In this document: piece after piece, positions 24,706 through 31,999 of the stretch
How the letters are laid out: the number at the start of each line of letters is the position of its first letter
How positions within the stretch are numbered: the stretch's first letter is position 1
The notes under the pieces: model-generated
Told to the model about the DNA's origin: nothing
The model's database searches: none
The model's input: the letters and a program-made list of their open reading frames with translations, nothing else
Translations under genes and position numbers: made by a program
NCBI GenBank assembly: GCA_963676075.2
Contig: CAXXNZ010000002.1
Span: 1 to 36,910 of the forward strand
Source of the DNA: JAHJQZ01 sp963676075
GTDB taxonomy: Bacteria > Pseudomonadota > Alphaproteobacteria > Rhizobiales > Devosiaceae
Direction of reading: 5' to 3'
Length of the DNA: 36,910 nucleotides

Positions 24706-25401
24706 TTGTTGGCTCATTCCGGCAGGGTGACGTCGACCGATAGCGCCTGGCCATTGCCATCCCTGTCATCGGGGCCGGCGGGGCTTGTCGCCTCGCTGGG
24801 GCTTCATGCCGCTGTGCTGGTCGCCCTTGCAGCTCTCGTCGGGCCTACCGCCTTGCCCGAAGCACTCGAACAGGTGGTCCTGATTGAGCTCGTGACAGCT
24901 CCAGCTCCGCCTGATCCTGCCCCCGCACAGGCCCCGCCCGATGCCGGCCCGTCCGGACGCGGCAGTGCCGACCGGACGGACGCGGAGATTGCTGTTGCGT
25001 CGGCGACGGCGTCGGACATGATCGAGGCGACGGTGCTGATGGCGGGCGCGGCGCTTGCCGATCCGCGCAATGCAGAGGCACGCCGGATGCTCGGGATGAT
25101 CGAGACGTCGTTGCGGCGCGAACAGGTCTGCGGCATCGAGGCGATGGAACAGATCAAAAGCCGTCAGCCGGATTGGTCGCCCGAGTGCGTTATCTCCTAC
25201 GCTTTTGCCAACACGCGCCTTGAGGGCAACACCGTGACCGCCGAGGGCGCAGTTGTTCAATCGGGCAGGCACTGGTACCGGCTCGAATATGATTGCGTGC
25301 TCGGCGCAGATCTCACTTCGGTCACTGCCTTCCGCTACCGGGTCGGGGAGCCCGTATCCGATGCCGAGAGCGATCGGCTCGGTCTGGCGCCTTGCAAGTG
25401 A
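24706..25401 (+). CDS. DUF930 protein with TonB-like N terminus
   Basis: The start is uncertain: TTG at 24706 (used) or GTG at 24727, neither with a strong ribosome site. The product is about 231 residues. A single membrane helix (about 26-47) contains S30-x3-H34 (SLGLH), the same spacing as the Ser-His pair of TonB that contacts ExbB/ExbD. A VLIELV segment and a proline-alanine-rich stretch (residues about 66-80) follow, as in TonB. The C-terminal half is DUF930: LRREQVCGIEAMEQIKSRQPDW, VISYAFANTRLEGNTVTAEGAVV and WYRLEYDCVLGADLTSVTAFRYRVG, with three cysteines. DUF930 has no known function. It stands just after the B12 importer operon. A role as an energy transducer is inference. Confidence 0.78.
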   Translation: MLAHSGRVTSTDSAWPLPSLSSGPAGLVASLGLHAAVLVALAALVGPTALPEALEQVVLIELVTAPAPPDPAPAQAPPDAGPSGRGSADRTDAEIAVASATASDMIEATVLMAGAALADPRNAEARRMLGMIETSLRREQVCGIEAMEQIKSRQPDWSPECVISYAFANTRLEGNTVTAEGAVVQSGRHWYRLEYDCVLGADLTSVTAFRYRVGEPVSDAESDRLGLAPCK

Positions 25402-25455
25402 GTCAGTCGGCTGCCGTGCTCATTTTGTCTCAGCTCAGGGCAGTTGTTCGGGCGA

Positions 25456-25478
25456 AAATTATCGTATAACGATAATTT
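25456..25478. promoter_or_regulatory. 23-bp perfect inverted repeat, probable operator
   Basis: AAATTATCGT-ATA-ACGATAATTT has 10-bp arms and a 3-bp centre. It lies 29 bp before the lipoprotein ATG in an otherwise GC-rich setting. Its centre contains TATAAC, which could be the -10, so a bound protein would block transcription. No regulator gene is adjacent and I cannot name the family. Confidence 0.6.
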
Positions 25479-25507
25479 CTTCTACGTTCCTATGTGAGCA
25501 AAATGAT

Positions 25508-26098
25508 ATGAAACTTCGTCTTGGATGGGCTGCCCTGGGGGTGGCCGTGCTGCTTTCGGGCTGCGCGACGGTTCCCTTGTCCTCGATCATGGCCCTGAGC
25601 AGCATTCAGCTCGAAACCACGGATCTGGCACAGTTCCGCGCTGCCATGCGACTGCCCGACGCTCTGCGCCCGCAATCGGATGGTGTCCGGCTCAGGGCTG
25701 TGACTGATATCGAAGGTACCGGGGAAATGGTGGAAGAGTTTGCGCTCGTTGCGGTTTCCGATCCTGCTGATGGGGCAGAAACCGGTCAGCGGATCGATCC
25801 CGGCTACACCATGTATGTCTTTGCCCTGTCGCCGGAAGGGCGTGCCGGTCTCGAGGCAACGCGCGAGGCCATCGTGGACGCGCGGGCGGCCGGGAAACAC
25901 GGTTCGCTGAGTCTCAGTGTCGCCCTCGACGAATTCTGCGCCGCATCGCCACTGCCCTCGGGCGGGCTTTATGCCACCTCGCTCATCAAGACCAGCGAGA
26001 CCGGGCACTTTGTTGTTCTGACCAATCGCGTCGATATGCGAAGCGCCCCTGAATTCGCAGGCGCGCTCGATCGGGTGAAGCCCTGCACGACGCCCTAA
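25508..26098 (+). CDS. Hypothetical lipoprotein
   Basis: I chose the ATG at 25508 because it opens a lipoprotein signal (MKLRLGWAALGVAVLLSGCA, lipobox LLSGC with Cys20); the frame runs back to 25253 but that part lies in the DUF930 gene. The protein has 196 residues, one further pair of cysteines (EFCAAS and KPCTTP), and no recognisable domain. It contains repeated charged and small-residue helices such as LEATREAIVDARAAGKHG. The cell location is probably the periplasmic face of a membrane. A strong palindrome covers its promoter, so the gene looks tightly regulated, but by what is unknown. A bidirectional terminator follows. Confidence 0.75.
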   Translation: MKLRLGWAALGVAVLLSGCATVPLSSIMALSSIQLETTDLAQFRAAMRLPDALRPQSDGVRLRAVTDIEGTGEMVEEFALVAVSDPADGAETGQRIDPGYTMYVFALSPEGRAGLEATREAIVDARAAGKHGSLSLSVALDEFCAASPLPSGGLYATSLIKTSETGHFVVLTNRVDMRSAPEFAGALDRVKPCTTP

Positions 26099-26158
26099 AT
26101 CGTTTTGTCGCATTTTCGACCGCAAAACCGATTCCCACTTTTGCTGAAAATGCTCTAG
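26099..26158. repeat. Dispersed palindromic repeat, copy B (module 1 only, reversed)
   Basis: Read on the minus strand this is CTAGAGCATTTTC...GAAAATGCGACAAAACGAT. The outer stem GCATTTTC/GAAAATGC and inner stem GCAAAA/TTTTGC are perfect. It abuts the lipoprotein stop codon. The AGAGCAG module seen in the other copies is missing. Confidence 0.85.
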
Positions 26159-26178
26159 GACGGCACCCTGAAACGGCA

Positions 26179-26206
26179 AAAGGCCCGGGATCTCTCCCGG
26201 GCCTTT
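26179..26206. terminator. Bidirectional rho-independent terminator
   Basis: AAAGGCCCGGG-ATCTCT-CCCGGGCCTTT is a perfect 11-bp stem. CGTTTT follows on the plus strand and TTTTGCC on the minus strand. It sits between the convergent lipoprotein and hppA genes and can end both. Confidence 0.92.
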
Positions 26207-26256
26207 CGTTTTCGTATCGCTCCGGTTCGGGGCCGAAGCGTCACCTGTCAGGGTGA

Positions 26257-28393
26257 CTAGACGGCGCCGCCCGCCATGACCGCAAGCAGCAAGAGCGCCA
26301 TGATATTGGTGATCTTGATGAGCGGGTTGACGGCCGGACCAGCGGTGTCCTTGTAGGGGTCGCCGACGGTGTCGCCGGTGACGGAGGCCTTGTGGGCTTC
26401 CGAACCCTTGTAGTGGACCTGGCCGGACTTGTCGGTGAAGCCGTCTTCGAAGGACTTCTTGGCATTGTCCCAGGCACCGCCGCCCGCCGTCATCGAGATG
26501 GCGACGAACAGGCCGGTGACGATCACACCCATCAGCATGGCGCCAAGGGCGGAGAAGCCCTGGGACTGACCGGCGATCCAGGTGATCACGAAGTAGATCA
26601 CGATCGGGCTGAGGACCGGAAGCAACGACGGCACGATCATTTCGCGGATCGCGGCGATGGTCAGCATGTCGACAGCGCGGCCATAATCCGGCTTCTCCGT
26701 GCCTTCCATGATGCCCGGCTTTTCCTTGAACTGACGACGGACTTCAACCACGACCGCCTGAGCGGCGCGGCCGACGGCCGTCATGGCGATACCGCCGAAC
26801 AGGAAGGGCAGCAGGCCACCGAAGATCAGGCCAACCACGACGTAAGGGTTGGACAGGTCGAAGTTGACGTTGAGGTCCGGGAAGTACTCGTGCAGGTCCT
26901 GGGTGTAGGCTGCAAACAGCACCAGAGCGCCCAAGCCCGCGGAACCGATGGCATAGCCCTTGGTCACGGCCTTGGTGGTGTTGCCCACCGCGTCGAGCGC
27001 GTCGGTGTTCTGCCTGACTTCCTTGTCGAGACCGGCCATTTCGGCAATGCCACCGGCATTGTCGGTCACCGGACCGAAGGCGTCGAGCGCGACGATCATG
27101 CCGGCAATGGCCAGCATGGTTGCCACGGCAACGGCGATGCCGAACAGGCCGGCAAGCTGATAGGTGACAATGATGCCCGCGATGATCACGAGCGCCGGAA
27201 GGGCGGTCGATTCAAGCGAGACGGCCAGACCCTGGATGACGTTGGTGCCGTGGCCGGTCAGCGAGGCTTCCGAGATCGAGTTCACCGGACGCTTGTTCGA
27301 GCCGGTGTAGTACTCGGTGATGATCACGATCAGCGTGGTGATGACCAGACCGACGACGCCACACCAGTACAAGGCCATCGGCGTGAAGGACTTGCCGATC
27401 AGTTCGCCGGCGGCGTTGAGCTGGCCGAGTTCGACATCAAGACTGCCGAAGACGAGCCAGATCACCGGGAACAGAACGATCAGGGACAGAACGCCGGTGG
27501 CGATCACGCCCTTGTAGAGCGCGCCCATGATGTTGCCCGAAGCACCGAGCTTGACGAAATAGGTGCCGATGATCGAGGTGACGACGCAGGCGCCACCGAT
27601 GGCGAGCGGCAGGATCATGCCGGCAAGCTTGAATTCGACGGGCAAAACAATCGCGGCCAGGACCATGGTGGCAACCACGGTCACGACATAGGTTTCGAAC
27701 AGGTCCGCGGCCATGCCGGCGCAGTCGCCGACATTGTCGCCGACATTGTCGGCGATGGTGGCCGGGTTGCGCGGGTCGTCTTCGGGGATACCCGCTTCGA
27801 CCTTGCCGACCATGTCGCCGCCAACGTCAGCACCCTTGGTGAAGATGCCGCCGCCGAGACGGGCGAAGATGGAGATCAGCGAGGCGCCGAAGCCGAGCGC
27901 GACCAGCGCGTTGACAACGGTGCGGCTGGTCGGTTCGAACCCGAGGCCGAGAAGGATGATGAAATAGACCGTAACGCCCAAAAGGCCGAGACCGGCCACG
28001 AGAAGCCCGGTGACAGCGCCCGACTTGAAAGCGAGATCGAGGCCGCCCGCGAGCGATTTCGTGGCAGCCTGGGCGACGCGGACATTGGCGCGAACGGAGA
28101 TGTTCATAGCCGATGAAGCCGGTGGCACCCGAAAGCACGGCGCCGATCAGGAAGCCGATGGCGGCATAGATGCCCAGAAGCCAGAAGGCGAGGATGAAGA
28201 TGACGACGCCGACGATGGCGATGGTGGTGTATTGGCGGCGCAGATAGGCCTGGGCGCCTTCGCGTACCGCTGCAGAAATTTCCTGCATGCGGGCAGTACC
28301 GGCGTCGGCGGCCATGAGCCCCCGTGTCGTTATGACACCGTAGACGATCGACAGCGCTCCCGCGATGACGATCAGCCAGAGTGCAAGGTCCAT
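26257..28393 (-). pseudogene. hppA: K+-independent H+-translocating pyrophosphatase with one frameshift
   Basis: The N-terminal part (start ATG at 28393: MDLALWLIVIAGALSIVYG) and the rest (from MNISVRANVRVAQAA onward) lie in different frames. One extra base at 28108 (GGC-T-ATG where GGC-ATG is expected) causes this; removing it restores a normal protein of about 710 residues. The substrate site is intact (DVGGDMVGKVEAG, then DNVGDNVGDCAGMAADLFE). GNTTKA carries the Lys typical of K+-independent H+ pumps. About 15 membrane helices can be traced. The enzyme uses PPi to pump protons across the membrane. No slippery sequence is visible at the break. Either the base is a sequence error or the gene is inactive; all catalytic residues remain, which favours an error or a very recent mutation. 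Confidence 0.88.
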
Positions 28394-28559
28394 AGGTAAC
28401 CCTCTTGGTTTGGTTCGTGCTCTCCGGGTCCGGCCGGAGCCGGACGACTAACAAACGCCGAATGAGCAAATCGGCGCCTTCCCCCGAAAATGGCGAACGT
28501 ATGGCAAATTGGTGCCAAAGAGGCAATGAATATCGTGCCGCATACCGCCTATTGGGCGG

Positions 28560-28877
28560 TTATGCGTCGCTTTGAAACAGGTTTTTTGCTTTTGAGGCGA
28601 GTGTACTCGACGGACCGTCTATTCTGAGCAGCTTCAAACGGGCCGTTTCACCCGAAACGACGACGACGCGAGACTTGGCGAGGCCGAAGGCTGATGCGAC
28701 CAGTGCGGTGACGGCCTTGTTGGCCTTGCCCTTGTCCGGCGGCGCCGTCACGCGGACGCGCAGTACCTCGGAACCGTCATCGCGTGTTTCAACGCCCTCG
28801 ATACGATTGGCGGAGGCATTGGGGGTGGCGCGCACGAAAAGCTCAAGCCCCGCGCCGGTCTCGCGCCAGGCGCTCAC
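28560..28877 (-). CDS. DUF167/YggU-family protein
   Basis: A protein of 105 residues from a GTG at 28877; GGAG lies directly before the start codon, closer than usual, but no other start is possible after the in-frame stop further upstream. It shows the family pattern: LELFVRATPNASANRIEGVE, VLRVRVTAPPDKGKANKAVTALVASAFGL, and SRVVVVSGETARLKLLRIDG. The fold is a small alpha/beta protein of unknown function. It follows the YggT gene, as in many proteobacteria, with a dispersed repeat between the two. The following intergenic part to hppA (28394-28559) holds that gene's promoter. Confidence 0.88.
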   Translation of the reverse strand: MSAWRETGAGLELFVRATPNASANRIEGVETRDDGSEVLRVRVTAPPDKGKANKAVTALVASAFGLAKSRVVVVSGETARLKLLRIDGPSSTLASKAKNLFQSDA

Positions 28878-28904
28878 CTCCGCGCCAGAGTGGTTTCAGG
28901 AACC

Positions 28905-29013
28905 GAAGGTTCGCGCCGGCGAACAGTGGACACCACTTTTCCGGTTCGAAAACACGACCACTCAAAGGCACAGAGCAGATCAGGCGACGCCACTTAAGTG
29001 TGATCTGCTCTAG
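28905..29013. repeat. Dispersed palindromic repeat, copy C (altered left end)
   Basis: The right half matches copy D closely: CACTTTTCCGGTTCGAAAACACGACCACTCAAAGGCACAG, then AGAGCAGATC/GATCTGCTCT and CTAG. The left outer arm is lost and replaced by two small hairpins (GTTCGC/GCGAAC, AGTGG/CCACT). Its CTAG end supplies the yggT stop codon on the minus strand. Confidence 0.8.
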
Positions 29014-29306
29014 TAGATGCCGAGATAGCGCGGCAGGTCGCGTTCGACGAAAATCTGCAGGAACAGAATGATCAGGAAAACGACGATCGGCGACAGATCG
29101 AGTCCGCCGATCGGCGGCAGGATACGCCGCACCGGCTTCAGAACCGGTTCGGTCAGCGCCGTCAGGGCGTTCCAGACCGTGTAGACGAACTGATTACGGG
29201 TGTTGATGATGTTGAAGCTGATCAGCCAGCTCATGATGATCATTGCCAGCAGCACCCAATAGGCGAGCGAGAGCAGCATTGAGATGATACTGATGAGGGC
29301 GATCAT
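29010..29306 (-). CDS. YggT-family membrane protein
   Basis: A protein of 98 residues with two hydrophobic segments: a long N-terminal one (about residues 2-28, MIALISIISMLLSLAYWVLLAMI) and a C-terminal one (about 68-88, LSPIVVFLIILFLQIF). The family core TEPVLKPVRRILPPIGGLDLSP lies between them. YggT proteins are inner-membrane proteins linked to osmotic stress and, in phototrophs, to nucleoid or division functions; the role here is unknown. The stop codon TAG is the end of repeat copy C, so the element lies directly against the coding region. Normal YggT proteins end close to this point. Confidence 0.92.
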   Translation of the reverse strand: MIALISIISMLLSLAYWVLLAMIIMSWLISFNIINTRNQFVYTVWNALTALTEPVLKPVRRILPPIGGLDLSPIVVFLIILFLQIFVERDLPRYLGIY

Positions 29307-29430
29307 TACGCGGCTCCAATGATGACAGTTGGCTCTATCTAGTCACTGGTCCCGATCACGGCAAGTCCGGGAGCCCGGTTTTACTCCAAAGCGGTAAACG
29401 CAGCGGGCGTGACGAGATGTGGTGACGGGC

Positions 29431-29874
29431 CTATTCGGCTTCGGTGTCGTCGCGAATCTCTTTTCGCAGCAGCGTGCGCTGGCGCGTCGAGATGCCGATC
29501 AGTTCGGCCACGCGCCAGACCATGTTGTCCTCGAGCTCGTGATTGTGCCCGTCGGCGAACACCACCTGCCACATTTGCCTGATGATTTCGATCCGGTCCT
29601 CTTCCGGCAGACGGGTGAGCGTGGCGGTGAAGTGGTAGAAATCGACCGATTCCGCATCGCGATGCGTCGCTTCGGCAACCAGTCTTTTCACTTCGTCCGC
29701 CGTCAGATTGAAGTGTTCGCTGAGCACGCTGGCGATGGTCTTGCGTTCGTTGTCGGTAATGATGCCATCGACCGCGGCCAGATGCACCAGCAGCGTCGCA
29801 ACCGACAGCTTGGCGTCAGGCGGGGCGGTATCGGCCTGCGGCTGCGCGAACAGTTTGGAAATGGCTTCGAACAT
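29431..29874 (-). CDS. TerB-like protein
   Basis: I chose the ATG at 29874 (MFEAISKLFAQP), with GGAA upstream; the frame is open to 29916 but without a better start. The 147-residue product is a TerB-type helical domain: LSVATLLVHLAAVDGIITDNERKTIASVLSEHFNL, with the acidic DG-x-D-x-E metal-binding pattern, then a second acidic loop (VVFADGHNHELEDNMVWRVAELIGI). Family knowledge: TerB-domain proteins bind divalent metal and occur in tellurite or stress-response systems; the short stand-alone form is common in alphaproteobacteria and has no known function. No other ter genes are near. Confidence 0.87.
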   Translation of the reverse strand: MFEAISKLFAQPQADTAPPDAKLSVATLLVHLAAVDGIITDNERKTIASVLSEHFNLTADEVKRLVAEATHRDAESVDFYHFTATLTRLPEEDRIEIIRQMWQVVFADGHNHELEDNMVWRVAELIGISTRQRTLLRKEIRDDTEAE

Positions 29875-29929
29875 GAGCGGTTCCACGTTTGAGCTTTTGT
29901 TGGGGCGGGCAGGCACCCATCTCGCCGCC

Positions 29930-30053
29930 CTAGAGTGTTTTCACGAAAAGTGGAAATCACTTTTCCGGCTGAGCTTGTCGAAGCCTCGAAAACACGACCA
30001 CTCAAAGACATAGAGCAGATCAGGCGATTCCACCTAAGCGTGATCTGCCCTAG
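29930..30053. repeat. Dispersed palindromic repeat, copy D
   Basis: This 124-bp element runs from CTAG to CTAG, with outer stem GTGTTTTC/GAAAACAC, inner stem GAAAAGTG/CACTTTTC and the module 2 stem AGAGCAGATC/GATCTGCCCT with one mismatch. A 17-base stretch, GCTGAGCTTGTCGAAGC, is inserted between the inner and outer right arms. Confidence 0.85.
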
Positions 30054-30066
30054 GCAGCAAGTGCGG

Positions 30067-30933
30067 CTATTTTAGGCCGACCCAACGTTTCAGGCGCCGT
30101 CGCATGCGGAACCAGAAGAAGCGATAGAACAGATCATTGGTCATCACGTGGCGGTAAACGCGGGCGAAGGCGACGCCGGATATCAGATTCCAGGGCTTTC
30201 GCGGACCAGTGTAGTGTAGGAGCTTCGGGTCGAACGCCTCGTGCGGGCCGCGCGGATTGATGGTGTTCCACAATTGCGGCAGGCGCAGCCAGTTGTGCTT
30301 GAAGATCAGGTTGAGAACGTCCTGGTCGTAATAGAGCCGATCCATGGTGCCGTCTTCGATCATCGCCTGAAAGCGCGCGACCACCCCTGCCGCGGCCCAT
30401 TTCTCGCGGTCTATGACCAGAAGTCCGGAATTGAAATAGAGATCGGCGAGGTCGAACAGGTCGAGATTGTTCTTGAGATCGCGCCCGCCGACGATCAGGT
30501 GGGACCAGGGCTCGCGCACCGCGGCGATCGGCTTGCCCTCAAGATCCATCTCGCTCAGTTCCTCGATGGGCGCGCGGACGTACATGTCGCAATCCATGTA
30601 GATGACGCGGGTAATCTCGGCGGGCAGGATTTCGTGCAGCATCAGCCGGGCATAGATGACGCTGGTCAGCCGCTCGAGATAGCGCCCCTTGGCGCCGGCC
30701 GTCCGATAGACATCGATCCGGCCGAGATCGTAGTCGTGAAGGTGCGCGCCATATTCCGTTTCGATGGCGTCGAGGTCGCGCCTGTGGGTTTCGGACAGTC
30801 CGGAATGGAACAGGTGGAAATTGATGTCGCTTCTGCGGTGGGAGGCGATGCAGACCGAGCGCATGGTCGCATAGGCCGGCGCCCAGAAATTGTTGTCGAA
30901 GCACAAAACGATATGGATCGATGTGTCTGTCAC
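30067..30933 (-). CDS. Glycosyltransferase family 8 protein (copy 1)
   Basis: A protein of 288 residues starting with GTG (MTDTSIHIVLCFDNNFW). The GT8 fold is clear: NFWAPAYATMRSVCIASHRR, DxD motif IYMDCDMYVRAPIEEL (manganese and nucleotide-sugar binding), LYFNSGLLVID, and the C-terminal LHYTGPRKPW, the H-x2-G-x2-KPW signature. The enzyme transfers a hexose from a UDP-sugar, often in lipopolysaccharide core synthesis; the acceptor is unknown here. The tail is very basic (RMRRRLKRWVGLK), which fits membrane association. A close paralogue lies 13 bp upstream, and together they form an operon of two. Confidence 0.92.
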   Translation of the reverse strand: MTDTSIHIVLCFDNNFWAPAYATMRSVCIASHRRSDINFHLFHSGLSETHRRDLDAIETEYGAHLHDYDLGRIDVYRTAGAKGRYLERLTSVIYARLMLHEILPAEITRVIYMDCDMYVRAPIEELSEMDLEGKPIAAVREPWSHLIVGGRDLKNNLDLFDLADLYFNSGLLVIDREKWAAAGVVARFQAMIEDGTMDRLYYDQDVLNLIFKHNWLRLPQLWNTINPRGPHEAFDPKLLHYTGPRKPWNLISGVAFARVYRHVMTNDLFYRFFWFRMRRRLKRWVGLK

Positions 30934-30946
30934 GGGATGCGACTCG

Positions 30947-31855
30947 CTATCTGTTGAGCCTGAACATCCGGCGCAGGCGGTGCTTCACGCGATGCCGCAT
31001 GTAGCGGTAGAACAACTCGTTGGTCATGACGTGGCGGTAAACACGCGAAAAGGCGACGCCCGACACCAGATGCCAGGGTTTTCTCGGGCCGGTGTAGTGC
31101 AGGAGCATCGGGTCGAATGCTTCGTGCGGGCCGCGCGGGTTGAGGACGTTCCACATCTGCGGCAGGCGTTTCCAGTTGTTGGCGAAGACCAGATTGAGGA
31201 AATCCTGATCGTAATAGATCCGGTCCATGGTGCCGTCGGCAATGGCCGCATCGAGCTTGGCCGGGATCCCGGCCTTTTTCCAGCCATCCATGTCGATCAC
31301 CAGCAAGCCGGCGTTGAAATAGAGGTCGGCGAGATTGAACAGGTCCTGGTTCTGACGCATGTCCTTATCGCCGATGATATGGAAGGAATAGGGATCCCTG
31401 ACGGCTGCAATGGGGTGGCCTTCGAGGTCGGTCTCATAGAGCTCCTCGATCGGCGCGCGCACATACATGTCGCAATCGAGATAGATGATGCGCTCGACGG
31501 TCTCGGGCAGCAGCACGTCGAACATCAGTCGCGCATAAACGATATTGGTCGTTCGCTTGTGATAGCGCGCCTTGCCGATGACCTGATTGAAACGTTCATC
31601 GTTCTCGAGATCGTACCAGGTGAGCGTTGCGCCATACTCGCTTTCGATCTTTCTGAGATCGGCGACATGCTCGTCGGTCAAAGGACGATGGCACAGATGA
31701 AAGACCAGATCGGCGCGCCTGTGGCTGGCGATGCAAATGGAGCGCATGGTCGCGTAGGCCGGTGCCCAGAAATTGTCGTCGAATGTCAACGCGACATGGA
31801 TTTTGCTTGAGGCCACGGCGTGTGCTCGCTCTGTTTGCTGTGCCGTGCTTAGCAT
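30947..31855 (-). CDS. Glycosyltransferase family 8 protein (copy 2)
   Basis: The ATG at 31855 gives 302 residues; a GTG at 31816 would align the start exactly with copy 1 and is a real alternative. The frame is open much further back, but that part is antisense to imuA. Motifs: NFWAPAYATMRSICIASHRR, IYLDCDMYVRAPIEEL (DxD), LYFNAGLLVIDMDGW and LLHYTGPRKPW. It shares long identical stretches with copy 1, including the C-terminal VYRHVMTN region, so the pair is a tandem duplication. The tail is basic (RHRVKHRLRRMFRLNR). The gene is divergent from imuA, and the LexA box between them could influence both. Confidence 0.92.
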   Translation of the reverse strand: MLSTAQQTERAHAVASSKIHVALTFDDNFWAPAYATMRSICIASHRRADLVFHLCHRPLTDEHVADLRKIESEYGATLTWYDLENDERFNQVIGKARYHKRTTNIVYARLMFDVLLPETVERIIYLDCDMYVRAPIEELYETDLEGHPIAAVRDPYSFHIIGDKDMRQNQDLFNLADLYFNAGLLVIDMDGWKKAGIPAKLDAAIADGTMDRIYYDQDFLNLVFANNWKRLPQMWNVLNPRGPHEAFDPMLLHYTGPRKPWHLVSGVAFSRVYRHVMTNELFYRYMRHRVKHRLRRMFRLNR

Positions 31856-31955
31856 AAAGCGGCTCTCTGACAAGTCTTGCCATCTCCGCTGAGGCGCGAG
31901 GTCGCGCGCAAAGACCGCGCCCTCATGTCGGACTTGACTCTTTATCGGCTTTGTT

Positions 31956-31970
31956 GTTCCCTTTTTGTTC
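31956..31970. promoter_or_regulatory. LexA (SOS) box
   Basis: GTTC-CCTTTTT-GTTC is an exact match to the alphaproteobacterial LexA consensus GTTC-N7-GTTC. It lies 29 bp before the imuA ATG, in the 144-bp divergent space. A TTGACT (31934-31939) upstream may be the -35. SOS induction of the imu cassette is the known pattern in this class. Confidence 0.88.
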
Positions 31971-31999
31971 TCATTTTGCCGAGAACAGGAACCGTTTCC

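Noticed and set aside
24506..24730. Plus-strand ORF of 74 codons with a CLIC motif between btuD and the DUF930 gene
   Set aside because: Only one C-x2-C pair, no ribosome site and no hydrophobic or domain pattern; it overlaps the start of the DUF930 gene.
28100..28115. Programmed frameshift in hppA
   Set aside because: There is no slippery run, no nearby stop codon in the first frame and no stem that would stimulate shifting; an indel or sequence error is simpler.
26392..28116. Plus-strand open frame of 574 codons over hppA
   Set aside because: Antisense to pyrophosphatase motifs; rich in Asp, Gly and His as expected from reversed membrane codons.
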